A stretch of 9,500 bases of DNA from Gammaproteobacteria bacterium (GTDB lineage: Bacteria; Pseudomonadota; Gammaproteobacteria; UBA6429; Thiohalophilaceae), in contig JAHEIJ010000071.1 in assembly GCA_024639445.1 (NCBI GenBank), positions 1 through 9,500 of the forward strand, given 5' to 3'. How positions within the stretch are numbered: the stretch's first letter is position 1; the number at the start of each line of letters is the position of its first letter. The notes under the pieces are model-generated. The model searched no databases and was not told the origin of the DNA. It was given only the letters and a program-made list of their open reading frames with translations. Made by a program: the position numbers and the translations under genes. Below are positions 1-5,094 of this stretch, piece after piece.

Positions 1-119
1 CCCTTGGGAACCGCGTCCTCCCTGGCCTGGGCTGGCTGAGTCAAGGCACCCATGATGATTGCAACGGTCAGACCCGTAACCAGGAATATATTCCAGGTGG
101 TTTTCATATTTCTAAACAT
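1..119 (-). CDS. Exported protein of unknown function, N-terminal part only
   Basis: Only the first 39 codons are inside the window; the gene continues past position 1. The ATG at 119-117 is chosen because a perfect AGGAGGTG ribosome binding site (133-126) precedes it by 6 bases; a second in-frame ATG at 107-105 is less well placed. The product begins MFRNMKTTWNIF, followed by a hydrophobic stretch (about residues 10-25) and an AQA|RE site near residues 30-34, a typical Sec signal peptide. The mature protein is therefore expected in the periplasm or outer membrane. No family can be recognised from this fragment. It diverges from the TetR-family gene at 282 and shares with it a spacer holding two palindromic operators, so it is the most likely regulatory target of that repressor. 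Confidence 0.8.
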   Translation of the reverse strand, partial: MFRNMKTTWNIFLVTGLTVAIIMGALTQPAQAREDAVPK

Positions 120-182
120 CGCGGGCACCTCCTAATTATAAGTTTTAGATCCCGGTTTCCTGCTGACTGGCTAAGTGAGAAT

Positions 183-188
183 ATTGTA
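183..188 (-). promoter_or_regulatory. Probable -10 box of the leftward exported-protein gene
   Basis: On the minus strand TACAAT (188-183) matches TATAAT at five of six positions. It would give a start near 176 and a leader of about 57 bases before the ATG at 119. No good -35 hexamer is visible at 16-18 bp; that position falls inside operator 1 (197-214), so repressor binding there would block polymerase. Confidence 0.45.
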
Positions 189-196
189 TGCTTATG

Positions 197-214
197 CCAT
201 AGACTACTCTACGG
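197..214. promoter_or_regulatory. Palindromic operator 1, putative TetR-family repressor site
   Basis: CCATAGA-CTAC-TCTACGG is an 18-bp near-perfect palindrome with one mismatched pair. It is repeated 28 bp downstream as operator 2, with 15 of 18 bases identical. It lies just upstream of the -10 of the leftward gene, where the -35 should be. TetR-family dimers usually bind palindromes of this size between divergent genes. That the neighbouring regulator binds here is inferred. Confidence 0.7.
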
Positions 215-224
215 TGCTACTATA

Positions 225-242
225 GCATAGACAACTCTATGG
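225..242. promoter_or_regulatory. Palindromic operator 2, putative TetR-family repressor site
   Basis: GCATAGA-CAAC-TCTATGG is the second copy of the 18-bp palindrome, again with one mismatched pair. The centres of the two copies (205.5 and 233.5) are 28 bp apart, slightly under three helical turns. This copy covers the expected -35 region of the rightward regulator gene and so suggests autorepression. Confidence 0.7.
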
Positions 243-258
243 TAGTATCACACTTTAA

Positions 259-264
259 TATAAA
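259..264 (+). promoter_or_regulatory. Probable -10 box of the TetR-family gene
   Basis: TATAAA matches the -10 consensus at five of six positions in an AT-rich run. It predicts a start near 271, only about 11 bases before the ATG at 282. No convincing -35 is seen at 17 bp; that place is occupied by operator 2. Confidence 0.4.
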
Positions 265-281
265 TTTTACTTACCCACACT

Positions 282-839
282 ATGGCTGTTACTAAATCAG
301 ACCGACTCTGCCGTGACGACTGGATACGCGGTGCGCTTGAGCTTTTGAGTAAAGCGGGTGTGGAGAGCGTGAAGATCGTCCCGCTCGCCGAGCAACTCGG
401 TGTTACCAGCGGCAGCTTCTACTGGCACTTCAAGAATCGCAGGGAACTGTATGATGCCCTGCTGGATTATTGGGAACGAGAAATGACCGATGCCGCGATT
501 GAGGCTGCGAAACACTTTGCAGGCCCCCCGAAGGAACGCATCTGGCGGCTGATGGAACAAGTCATGTCAATTGGCCTGGCCCGTTATGACCTGGCCATCT
601 GGCACTGGGCGCAAATGGATAGCAATGCCAACAGGGTATTCAAACGGTCGCTGAAAAAACGCTTCACATTTGCCGCCTGGATGTTTTCCGAAGCGGGCTT
701 TTCCCACGAGCAAGCCGAGATCAGGGGACGCATGATGGTGATCTACATGATGGGCGAATCAACCCTGATTCCGGATTCCATGGCCAAGCGCAAGGAATTT
801 CTAAAGTTAAAACACGCGATTCTGATTGCGCCGGAATAA
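282..839 (+). CDS. TetR/AcrR-family transcriptional regulator
   Basis: This 185-residue protein has the size and layout of TetR-family one-component repressors. Residues 12-58 form the three-helix DNA-binding domain, including the diagnostic turn and recognition helix GVTSGSFYWHFKNRREL (about 40-56). The rest is a helical ligand and dimer domain with no family-specific signature that I recognise, so the effector is unknown. The ATG at 282 is the only reasonable start: an in-frame stop (TAA, 261-263) lies just upstream with no other usual start codon between. No Shine-Dalgarno sequence precedes it, and the predicted transcript leader is only about 11 bases, so translation may be near-leaderless. 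It is the only plus-strand gene here, divergent from the exported-protein gene and convergent with the cytochrome cluster. Two 18-bp palindromes in its upstream region are its likely binding sites. Confidence 0.93.
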   Translation: MAVTKSDRLCRDDWIRGALELLSKAGVESVKIVPLAEQLGVTSGSFYWHFKNRRELYDALLDYWEREMTDAAIEAAKHFAGPPKERIWRLMEQVMSIGLARYDLAIWHWAQMDSNANRVFKRSLKKRFTFAAWMFSEAGFSHEQAEIRGRMMVIYMMGESTLIPDSMAKRKEFLKLKHAILIAPE

Positions 840-986
840 TAACACGCAAGATGTGATAACCGCCGTTACACTGCAACACATGGTTATCAAAAAAAGTTTT
901 TAAGACTTCACGCTGTGATGACTGTCCGGCCCTGCGTTGCTAGTTCAACAGGTCGATGCAACACAAGCATGAAGTTGTTTACTGAA
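840..986. other. Convergent intergenic region with weak terminator-like elements
   Basis: This 147-base stretch lies between the ends of the regulator gene and the thioredoxin-like gene. It contains an 8-bp inverted repeat, TGATAACC (854-861) and GGTTATCA (882-889), with a 20-base loop, followed by seven As, a G and five Ts. On the minus strand a small AAGU/ACUU stem (908-894) leads into a run of Us (895-889). Either could help end transcription, but neither is a canonical strong terminator. Confidence 0.3.
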
Positions 987-1877
987 TCAAGATCCGAGTG
1001 CTGCGTCGCGGAAAAATTCCACATACTCCAGCCAGTTGTTCACCGGGCCACTGTGGTAAAACACTACCACGCCATTTTTATCGAGCACTAAACTGGTGGG
1101 GAAGGTTTTGGAAATCTCACGATCCGGAATACGAGTTCCATCTGCAAGTAGCATTTCCGTGTCGGAGAGTGACTTCGCGCCGGAGTCATACAAGCGGATA
1201 TCATCAAAGCCGTTCTTTTTCGCCCAGCGCAGGGATTCACTGAAGGGTTCACGCGCCTGCAGGATTACCAGCTCAACTTGCTGACCCAGTTCCTGGTTGA
1301 TTTGTTTTTGCAAACGTACCAGCGAGGGAAACTCGATCATGCAGGCGGGACACCAGGAACCCCAGAAGTGCACAAACACCACCTTGCCACGCAGATCCGA
1401 TATTGTTCTACGTTTGCCTTTTTCATCCTTGAACGCCAAATCATAAAAGCGTTGCCCTACCCGGTTGCCCACCGGCACTTTTTTCGCCTCGGCTTTCGAC
1501 AGGTAGGGACCCCATAGCTTGGGCCAGTTCTCCCGATCGAATACCAGTTTGTCATTGACTGCATAGGGTACGCACTTCTGCTGGCTATAGCGTTGACAGT
1601 ACTCAATCGCGGCCCGGGTTGCTTCCTCGGATGAAGACTTGGCTTCCTGCCAGGCCCAGGCACCGCCCGGTCCAATCGCATAGGCCTTGTATGGATCCGC
1701 ATAAAGGTAGTCCACAAAGCTTTCGCGTGCCCGCTTGCCCACATGGGGAATAGCGTCGACATCACTGAGCGCCGTTTCGGCGGTCACTGTCGTTGCCGGT
1801 AGAGCGCAAAGTGTAAATAACAAAGCCCCAAGTAACTTGGGGCTTTGCAGGGAGTTTAATCTCATTCCCTTCATCAT
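987..1877 (-). CDS. Periplasmic TlpA/ResA-like thioredoxin with extra N-terminal Cys-pair domain
   Basis: The 296-residue product starts with a signal peptide (about 1-33, likely cut after VTA). Residues about 60-115 hold a short domain with AWAWQEAKSS and two cysteines (94 and 102) ending in YAVNDKLVF. This resembles the DUF4189-type pattern, but the match is only by eye. Residues about 137-290 are a TlpA/ResA-like thioredoxin fold: VGNRVGQRF, DLRGKVVFVHFWGSWCPAC (active-site Cys176 and Cys179) and the cis-proline loop TFPTSLVLDKNG. Such proteins reduce disulfides in the periplasm, for example in apocytochrome c before haem attachment. It is the last gene of the cluster, 22 bases after the cytochrome b stop. 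The start is uncertain: ATGs at 1877, 1874 and 1865 are all in frame and none has a good ribosome site. A strong hairpin sits inside the signal-peptide codons. Its substrate, possibly the octaheme cytochrome, is inferred. Confidence 0.85.
   Translation of the reverse strand: MMKGMRLNSLQSPKLLGALLFTLCALPATTVTAETALSDVDAIPHVGKRARESFVDYLYADPYKAYAIGPGGAWAWQEAKSSSEEATRAAIEYCQRYSQQKCVPYAVNDKLVFDRENWPKLWGPYLSKAEAKKVPVGNRVGQRFYDLAFKDEKGKRRTISDLRGKVVFVHFWGSWCPACMIEFPSLVRLQKQINQELGQQVELVILQAREPFSESLRWAKKNGFDDIRLYDSGAKSLSDTEMLLADGTRIPDREISKTFPTSLVLDKNGVVVFYHSGPVNNWLEYVEFFRDAALGS
1821..1847 (-). terminator. 12-bp perfect hairpin in the thioredoxin-gene signal codons, candidate attenuator
   Basis: CAAAGCCCCAAG (1821-1832) and its exact complement CTTGGGGCTTTG (1836-1847) enclose a 3-base loop. 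On the minus strand the stem is followed by TTATTTAC, moderately T-rich. It lies in codons of about residues 11-19 of the thioredoxin-like protein, downstream of the cytochrome b gene. It could partly terminate transcription or stabilise the upstream message. The stem is plain to see; its function is inferred. Confidence 0.45.
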
Positions 1878-1899
1878 ATTTCAAGTAACACTCATATCG

Positions 1900-2493
1900 T
1901 TAATGGGTTTCTTCCCAACCGGTAATCATCGCCTTGATATGCGCCAGAGGTGTAGCGCCTGCTGTAGTCAGATAGACATGCGCGATCACGAAGATCAACA
2001 TCAGGAAGGCGGCAATCACATGGAAAAACGCCACCCACTCCAGACTTAACCAGCCCACTCCCCAGGAACTCCAGGAATTGTAGAAAAGGTAGAACCAGCC
2101 GGTTGTCCAGATAATGGGATTGATAATCACCAGTACAAACAAATAGGCCAGACGTTGCAACGGGTTGTGCTTGGTGACGCGGGTTTGCTTAAAAGGATGC
2201 GGTGCGTCGGTGAAGATACCGGTCAGGTAATACTTCAGCATTGCATCCACTTTATCCATGGTGGGGATGTACTGTTTCCATTCACCGGTGGTGATGGTCC
2301 AGAACACGGCGAATACCCATAAGCCAACCAGGGTCCAGGCAGCGGTGGTGTGATAGCTCGCTGCATCTTCATACCCAAAGAACACATAGGTACCATGGAT
2401 CTCAAAGCCCGTGAGCATCAGGAACAAGATGAGCGCGGCCTGAGACCAGTGCCAGAAACGTTCAAACCGCTTGAAAATATAAATTCTTTCCAT
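1900..2493 (-). CDS. Cytochrome b561 / Ni-hydrogenase-type cytochrome b, quinol-linked membrane subunit
   Basis: This 197-residue membrane protein has four hydrophobic helices (about 15-35, 48-68, 112-134 and 154-176). Candidate haem b ligands are His15 (FWHW), His48 (YHTT), His158 (FHVI) and His172 (AHVY), one per helix as in bacterial diheme cytochrome b561-like proteins. Such subunits exchange electrons between the quinone pool and a periplasmic redox partner. I chose the ATG at 2493 (MERIYIFKRF) because AGAGGGG precedes it by about 8 bases and homologous proteins start in this way; a longer frame reaching 2535 overlaps the upstream gene and adds a non-family leader. It begins only 4 bases after the octaheme cytochrome stop, and its ribosome site lies within that gene's last codons, so translation is probably coupled. 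The partner is most likely the octaheme protein. Confidence 0.9.
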   Translation of the reverse strand: MERIYIFKRFERFWHWSQAALILFLMLTGFEIHGTYVFFGYEDAASYHTTAAWTLVGLWVFAVFWTITTGEWKQYIPTMDKVDAMLKYYLTGIFTDAPHPFKQTRVTKHNPLQRLAYLFVLVIINPIIWTTGWFYLFYNSWSSWGVGWLSLEWVAFFHVIAAFLMLIFVIAHVYLTTAGATPLAHIKAMITGWEETH

Positions 2494-2497
2494 CGTA

Positions 2498-4147
2498 TTA
2501 TCCCCTCTTACTCGTAACGATGCGGATGAGACCATGAATCAGCACGCCGATCAGGGCTAACAAAGCCAGCGTCCAACCCATCTTATCGATGATCGGTGTA
2601 TTGTTGCGACCCGGCATATAGATGTCCTGAATCGCATGCAGCCGGCCATTTTCTTTATGGCACTGCGCACAGGTCAATGCATCTTCCTTGGGTGCGACCA
2701 TATGGGTAATGGGCCAGGACATTTCAGTCTCAACGAACTTCATATTGCCGCTGTATTCAACGTCCATCGCCTTCATACCGGCGGCCAGGGCTTTATCCCA
2801 GTCATAGTTGCCCCAGAAGGCCGCATCATCCTTGCCTGCGGTATGGAACACCGCCAGGGTTTCGTTGCCGACATCATAAGGCTGTTTACCGCGGAAGACT
2901 TTAACCGGCCAGATACGGGCATCCGGATCATCGGCACTGCCCAGAAACTCATTGATCTTGACCTTGTCGGTATCGACTTTCTCACCGAACAGCGTAAAGC
3001 GCACATTGCCGTTGAACCAGACATATTCCGGAATCACGTAGCGCTCATAGGTAAAGTGACCTTTCTTACTATCGTACAGGTCACGCCCTTCACTGCCCTT
3101 GGTGCGAATGCGATGGCCCTTTTCATCCAGCTTGCCGGCGGTAGACCAGTCCCAGGTCATCTTGGTGTGCAGGTTGCCACGCGCATAGGCTGGAATATGG
3201 CAGGTCTGACAAGCAATCTTGTCGGTATGGTGATTGAGCTTCGCTTCTGTGACATGCGGCTCATTACCATGACAGGCCACGCAGGTGGTCGGATTACGCT
3301 CATCCTGGCTGCCACGAATCAAGGCCCCTTTATCATCTGAAGCCGTCGGGGCATAACGGCTGCCCGAGACTTCATGGGAATCGCTCAGGTGGCAATCACC
3401 ACAGGTCATATTCAGGCCATTGGTTTCCATATGAACATCGAGAGCATGACCTGGATTGATCAGTGACGTATCAAGATCACCGTGTTTCACTGCATTACCG
3501 CCACCGCCGAAGAAGTGACAGGAACCACAGGTCTGGCGACTGGTCTTACCCACGTTCTGGGCAATCTTCTTCAAGTCAACCGCTGGACGGAACCGGCCGG
3601 AGTGCGGCGGCCATTCCATGGACTTGTAGTTCGGATGGCCGGATAAACCCGGGATCTTCTTGTATTTACCCGTCGTATCGTGGCAAACGATACAATCGAC
3701 ATTCTCTTCTTTAGCAAAGTCGAAAGAGTCATCACTCCAGCCATAACCGACGTGACAGGCACTACAGAAGGTCTGGTTGGACTCTACCGAAGTACAGAAG
3801 TTATTAATTACATTTTTCTTACCCAGCTTCTGCTTGGTCTGGGGGTTAACCCATTCCCAGTTCCAGTGCTTGGTCTTATGTACCTGTTTGGCCGCTTCGG
3901 TATGGCATTCCAGACAGGCCTTGGTCACGTCCGGACCGGTTTTGAAATTCTTGTCCAGTTCCTTAAACTTGGAATGGTCCGCCGTGGATTTTGACTCCTT
4001 GGCAGGTTTTTTATCAGTTGCGGCTGCCACTGCAGGCGCCTTGGCAGCGGCCTTGGATTTCTCGACACTGGCATTGGCCATCCCTGCGAGCATAAACAGG
4101 ATGGCCAGGGCGCCAACGGCCAGAAATTGTATTCTCGGGATTGACAT
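2498..4147 (-). CDS. otr: Octaheme c-type cytochrome, tetrathionate reductase family, membrane anchored
   Basis: The 549-residue protein has exactly eight CXXCH haem c motifs, starting at residues 78, 128, 152, 207, 249, 289, 313 and 493, preceded by a Sec signal (about 1-27, likely cut after ANA) and a Lys/Ala-rich linker. The region with KHWNWEW, NNFCTSVESN and CHVGYGW fits the octaheme tetrathionate reductase family known from Shewanella, whose members reduce tetrathionate, nitrite and hydroxylamine in vitro. The physiological substrate is often unclear. Apart from the haem motifs there is one more mature cysteine, Cys118, shortly before haem 2. No CXXCK motif is present, which argues against NrfA and octaheme nitrite reductases. 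Residues about 522-545 form a C-terminal membrane helix followed by TSKRG. The start is ATG 4147, preceded by TGAGGAG at 5 bases; a GTG at 4153 overlaps that ribosome site. Upstream lies DUF302, downstream cytochrome b. Confidence 0.92.
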   Translation of the reverse strand: MSIPRIQFLAVGALAILFMLAGMANASVEKSKAAAKAPAVAAATDKKPAKESKSTADHSKFKELDKNFKTGPDVTKACLECHTEAAKQVHKTKHWNWEWVNPQTKQKLGKKNVINNFCTSVESNQTFCSACHVGYGWSDDSFDFAKEENVDCIVCHDTTGKYKKIPGLSGHPNYKSMEWPPHSGRFRPAVDLKKIAQNVGKTSRQTCGSCHFFGGGGNAVKHGDLDTSLINPGHALDVHMETNGLNMTCGDCHLSDSHEVSGSRYAPTASDDKGALIRGSQDERNPTTCVACHGNEPHVTEAKLNHHTDKIACQTCHIPAYARGNLHTKMTWDWSTAGKLDEKGHRIRTKGSEGRDLYDSKKGHFTYERYVIPEYVWFNGNVRFTLFGEKVDTDKVKINEFLGSADDPDARIWPVKVFRGKQPYDVGNETLAVFHTAGKDDAAFWGNYDWDKALAAGMKAMDVEYSGNMKFVETEMSWPITHMVAPKEDALTCAQCHKENGRLHAIQDIYMPGRNNTPIIDKMGWTLALLALIGVLIHGLIRIVTSKRG

Positions 4148-4187
4148 GATCACTCCTCAAAAGACATTGGTCTTATACATACAATGA

Positions 4188-4214
4188 TGGCTGGCTCCTT
4201 GCGTGAGCCAGCCA
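4188..4214 (-). other. Intergenic 10-bp hairpin between DUF302 and octaheme genes
   Basis: TGGCTGGCTC (4188-4197) and GAGCCAGCCA (4205-4214) form a perfect 10-bp stem with a 7-base loop, located in the 76-base gap before the octaheme start codon. On the coding strand no U tract follows, so it is more likely an mRNA-stability or processing element, or a weak attenuator, than a true terminator. Confidence 0.5.
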
Positions 4215-4223
4215 CAGGTGGAA

Positions 4224-4769
4224 TTAACAGCCACCAACATCCTTACCACCAGCGCCACCACCACCGGGACGAATTTTAATCAACGGCGGAGCCGGTTGCT
4301 TCGGATCGAAACTCACGAATTCTTTCTGATCCTTGGCCACTTCACCCATGATTTTGGCGACATTTGTGCCAAACATTTGACCCATGAGGCCGGAATTCAT
4401 CAGAGTGATATAGGTCTTGCCGTTATCCTTCTTGTACACGGTGATGGTACAGGGCATCAAGATAGACAGCGCGCGGGTTTCATCATCTTTCAGCAGCGGA
4501 GCGGAATACTTGGTGCTACAAGCTTCGACCAACAAAACCGGCATTACGTTGGTGCCGGAGGCCGCCACGGCCTTGGAAGGATCACGCAGACCGGACAGTT
4601 TCCAGCCCCGACCTTCCAGGCGCTGAATATTGCGCTGGATGCGGGCAGCCGTCTCTTCCACGCTATACGGACTTTCGAATTCATTGAACATGAACGAACC
4701 CGCTTTATAGAACATGACGACACCCAATAATACGATGCCGATTACAAATCCACCGATAAACTTCAACAT
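4224..4769 (-). CDS. DUF302-family protein with N-terminal membrane anchor and Gly-rich Cys tail
   Basis: The 181-residue product begins with a hydrophobic segment (about 4-21), probably an uncleaved anchor. Residues about 33-145 fit the DUF302 fold: EACSTKYSAPLLKDDE (82-97) followed by the LMPCTITVYKKDNGKT strand (104-119), with family-typical Cys84 and Cys107. The function of DUF302 proteins is not established; they often occur near sulfur-metabolism or redox genes. The C-terminus is unusual, a glycine-rich run ending in GGKDVGGC, so Cys181 is the last residue. The ATG at 4769 is supported by AGGAGA 7 bases upstream. It is the first gene before the octaheme cytochrome, cytochrome b and thioredoxin genes and probably shares their transcript, downstream of an FNR-like box. 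Confidence 0.85.
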   Translation of the reverse strand: MLKFIGGFVIGIVLLGVVMFYKAGSFMFNEFESPYSVEETAARIQRNIQRLEGRGWKLSGLRDPSKAVAASGTNVMPVLLVEACSTKYSAPLLKDDETRALSILMPCTITVYKKDNGKTYITLMNSGLMGQMFGTNVAKIMGEVAKDQKEFVSFDPKQPAPPLIKIRPGGGGAGGKDVGGC

Positions 4770-4796
4770 TTTGATCTCCTGGATAGTGGAATATCA

Positions 4797-4831
4797 CTAA
4801 TATTAGAATAACAACATATTCTGAAGATTAG
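4797..4831. repeat. Interrupted inverted repeat upstream of the DUF302 gene
   Basis: CTAAT (4797-4801) pairs with ATTAG (4827-4831), and AGAATA (4805-4810) with TATTCT (4817-4822), around a 6-base loop. The element lies between the candidate promoter and the DUF302 ribosome site. It may be an operator or a 5' leader hairpin. AT-rich sequence makes chance repeats easy. Confidence 0.3.
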
Positions 4832-4835
4832 TCCT

Positions 4836-4875
4836 ATGTTAGCCGCATCTCAAGCATCTTTTTGATGTAGATCAT
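4836..4875 (-). promoter_or_regulatory. Candidate FNR/CRP-family activated promoter of the cytochrome cluster
   Basis: TTGAT-GTAG-ATCAT (plus-strand reading, 4862-4875) matches the FNR consensus TTGAT-N4-ATCAA at nine of ten fixed positions. On the minus strand a weak -10, TAACAT (4841-4836), lies about 30 bp from the box centre, giving a start near 4829 and the roughly -40 spacing typical of class II activation. The DUF302 start is about 60 bases further on. FNR, Dnr and related sensors read similar boxes, so the actual factor cannot be named. An oxygen- or NO-regulated respiratory operon would fit. Confidence 0.5.
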
Positions 4876-4906
4876 TTATCTGCATCTCTCTTTTCTGGCG
4901 CGTGAC

Positions 4907-4929
4907 AACCTGATAATTAACATCAGGTT
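4907..4929. repeat. 8-bp inverted repeat, possible upstream operator
   Basis: AACCTGAT (4907-4914) and ATCAGGTT (4922-4929) are exact complements separated by AATTAAC. The centre is about 50 bp upstream of the FNR-like box. The spacing also fits the loose T-N11-A pattern of LysR-type sites. Together with the repeats at 4797, 4992 and 5032 it makes this 325-base gene-free stretch (4770-5094) rich in dyad symmetry; I see no coding sequence there. Confidence 0.4.
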
Positions 4930-4991
4930 ATAAATACTTTACCGTTTTACTATGTATCATTACTGACAGCCAGTGCGAGGCATTTTAGCGT

Positions 4992-5015
4992 ATTAGAAAT
5001 TGGAATTGTTCTAAT
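4992..5015. repeat. 7-bp inverted repeat with 10-base spacer
   Basis: ATTAGAA (4992-4998) and TTCTAAT (5009-5015) are exact complements around ATTGGAATTG. The centre-to-centre span of two helical turns would suit a dimeric regulator. The same AGAA/TTCT core recurs in the repeat at 4805-4822, so both may be sites for one protein. The role is unknown. Confidence 0.35.
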
Positions 5016-5031
5016 TAAACATGTTTTTTAT

Positions 5032-5056
5032 ATAGTTGAGCTCCGCACTCAGCTAT
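5032..5056. terminator. 9-bp stem downstream of metZ, weak terminator candidate
   Basis: ATAGTTGAG (5032-5040) and CTCAGCTAT (5048-5056) form a 9-bp stem with a 7-base loop. In the metZ direction there is one C-A mismatch and no U run follows; in the opposite direction the stem is complete with a G-U pair and leads to CATCTTTTA. It is the only stem near the metZ end (39 bases after the stop) and may mark the transcript end, but it is not canonical. Confidence 0.3.
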
Positions 5057-5094
5057 CATCTTTTACGAACAGCGTAACGCCAAGGCAATACGGT

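Noticed and set aside
135..140. Perfect TATAAT on the minus strand before the exported-protein gene
   Set aside because: It would start transcription inside the ribosome binding site; the TACAAT at 188-183 gives a usable leader.
2636..3340. Plus-strand open frame of 234 codons opposite the octaheme gene
   Set aside because: It lies entirely antisense to a gene with eight haem motifs, has no recognisable domain and no ribosome site; it is a shadow of codon bias.
2498..4147. Hydroxylamine oxidoreductase or cytochrome c nitrite reductase identity for the octaheme protein
   Set aside because: No CXXCK motif, and the sequence around haems 1-3 fits the tetrathionate reductase family better; the in vivo substrate nevertheless stays open.
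4148..4153. GTG start two codons upstream for the octaheme gene
   Set aside because: The GAGGAG ribosome site overlaps this codon, leaving no spacing; ATG 4147 is at 5 bases.
4203..4730. Plus-strand open frame of 175 codons opposite the DUF302 gene
   Set aside because: Antisense to a gene with conserved DUF302 motifs and a good ribosome site; no protein family visible.
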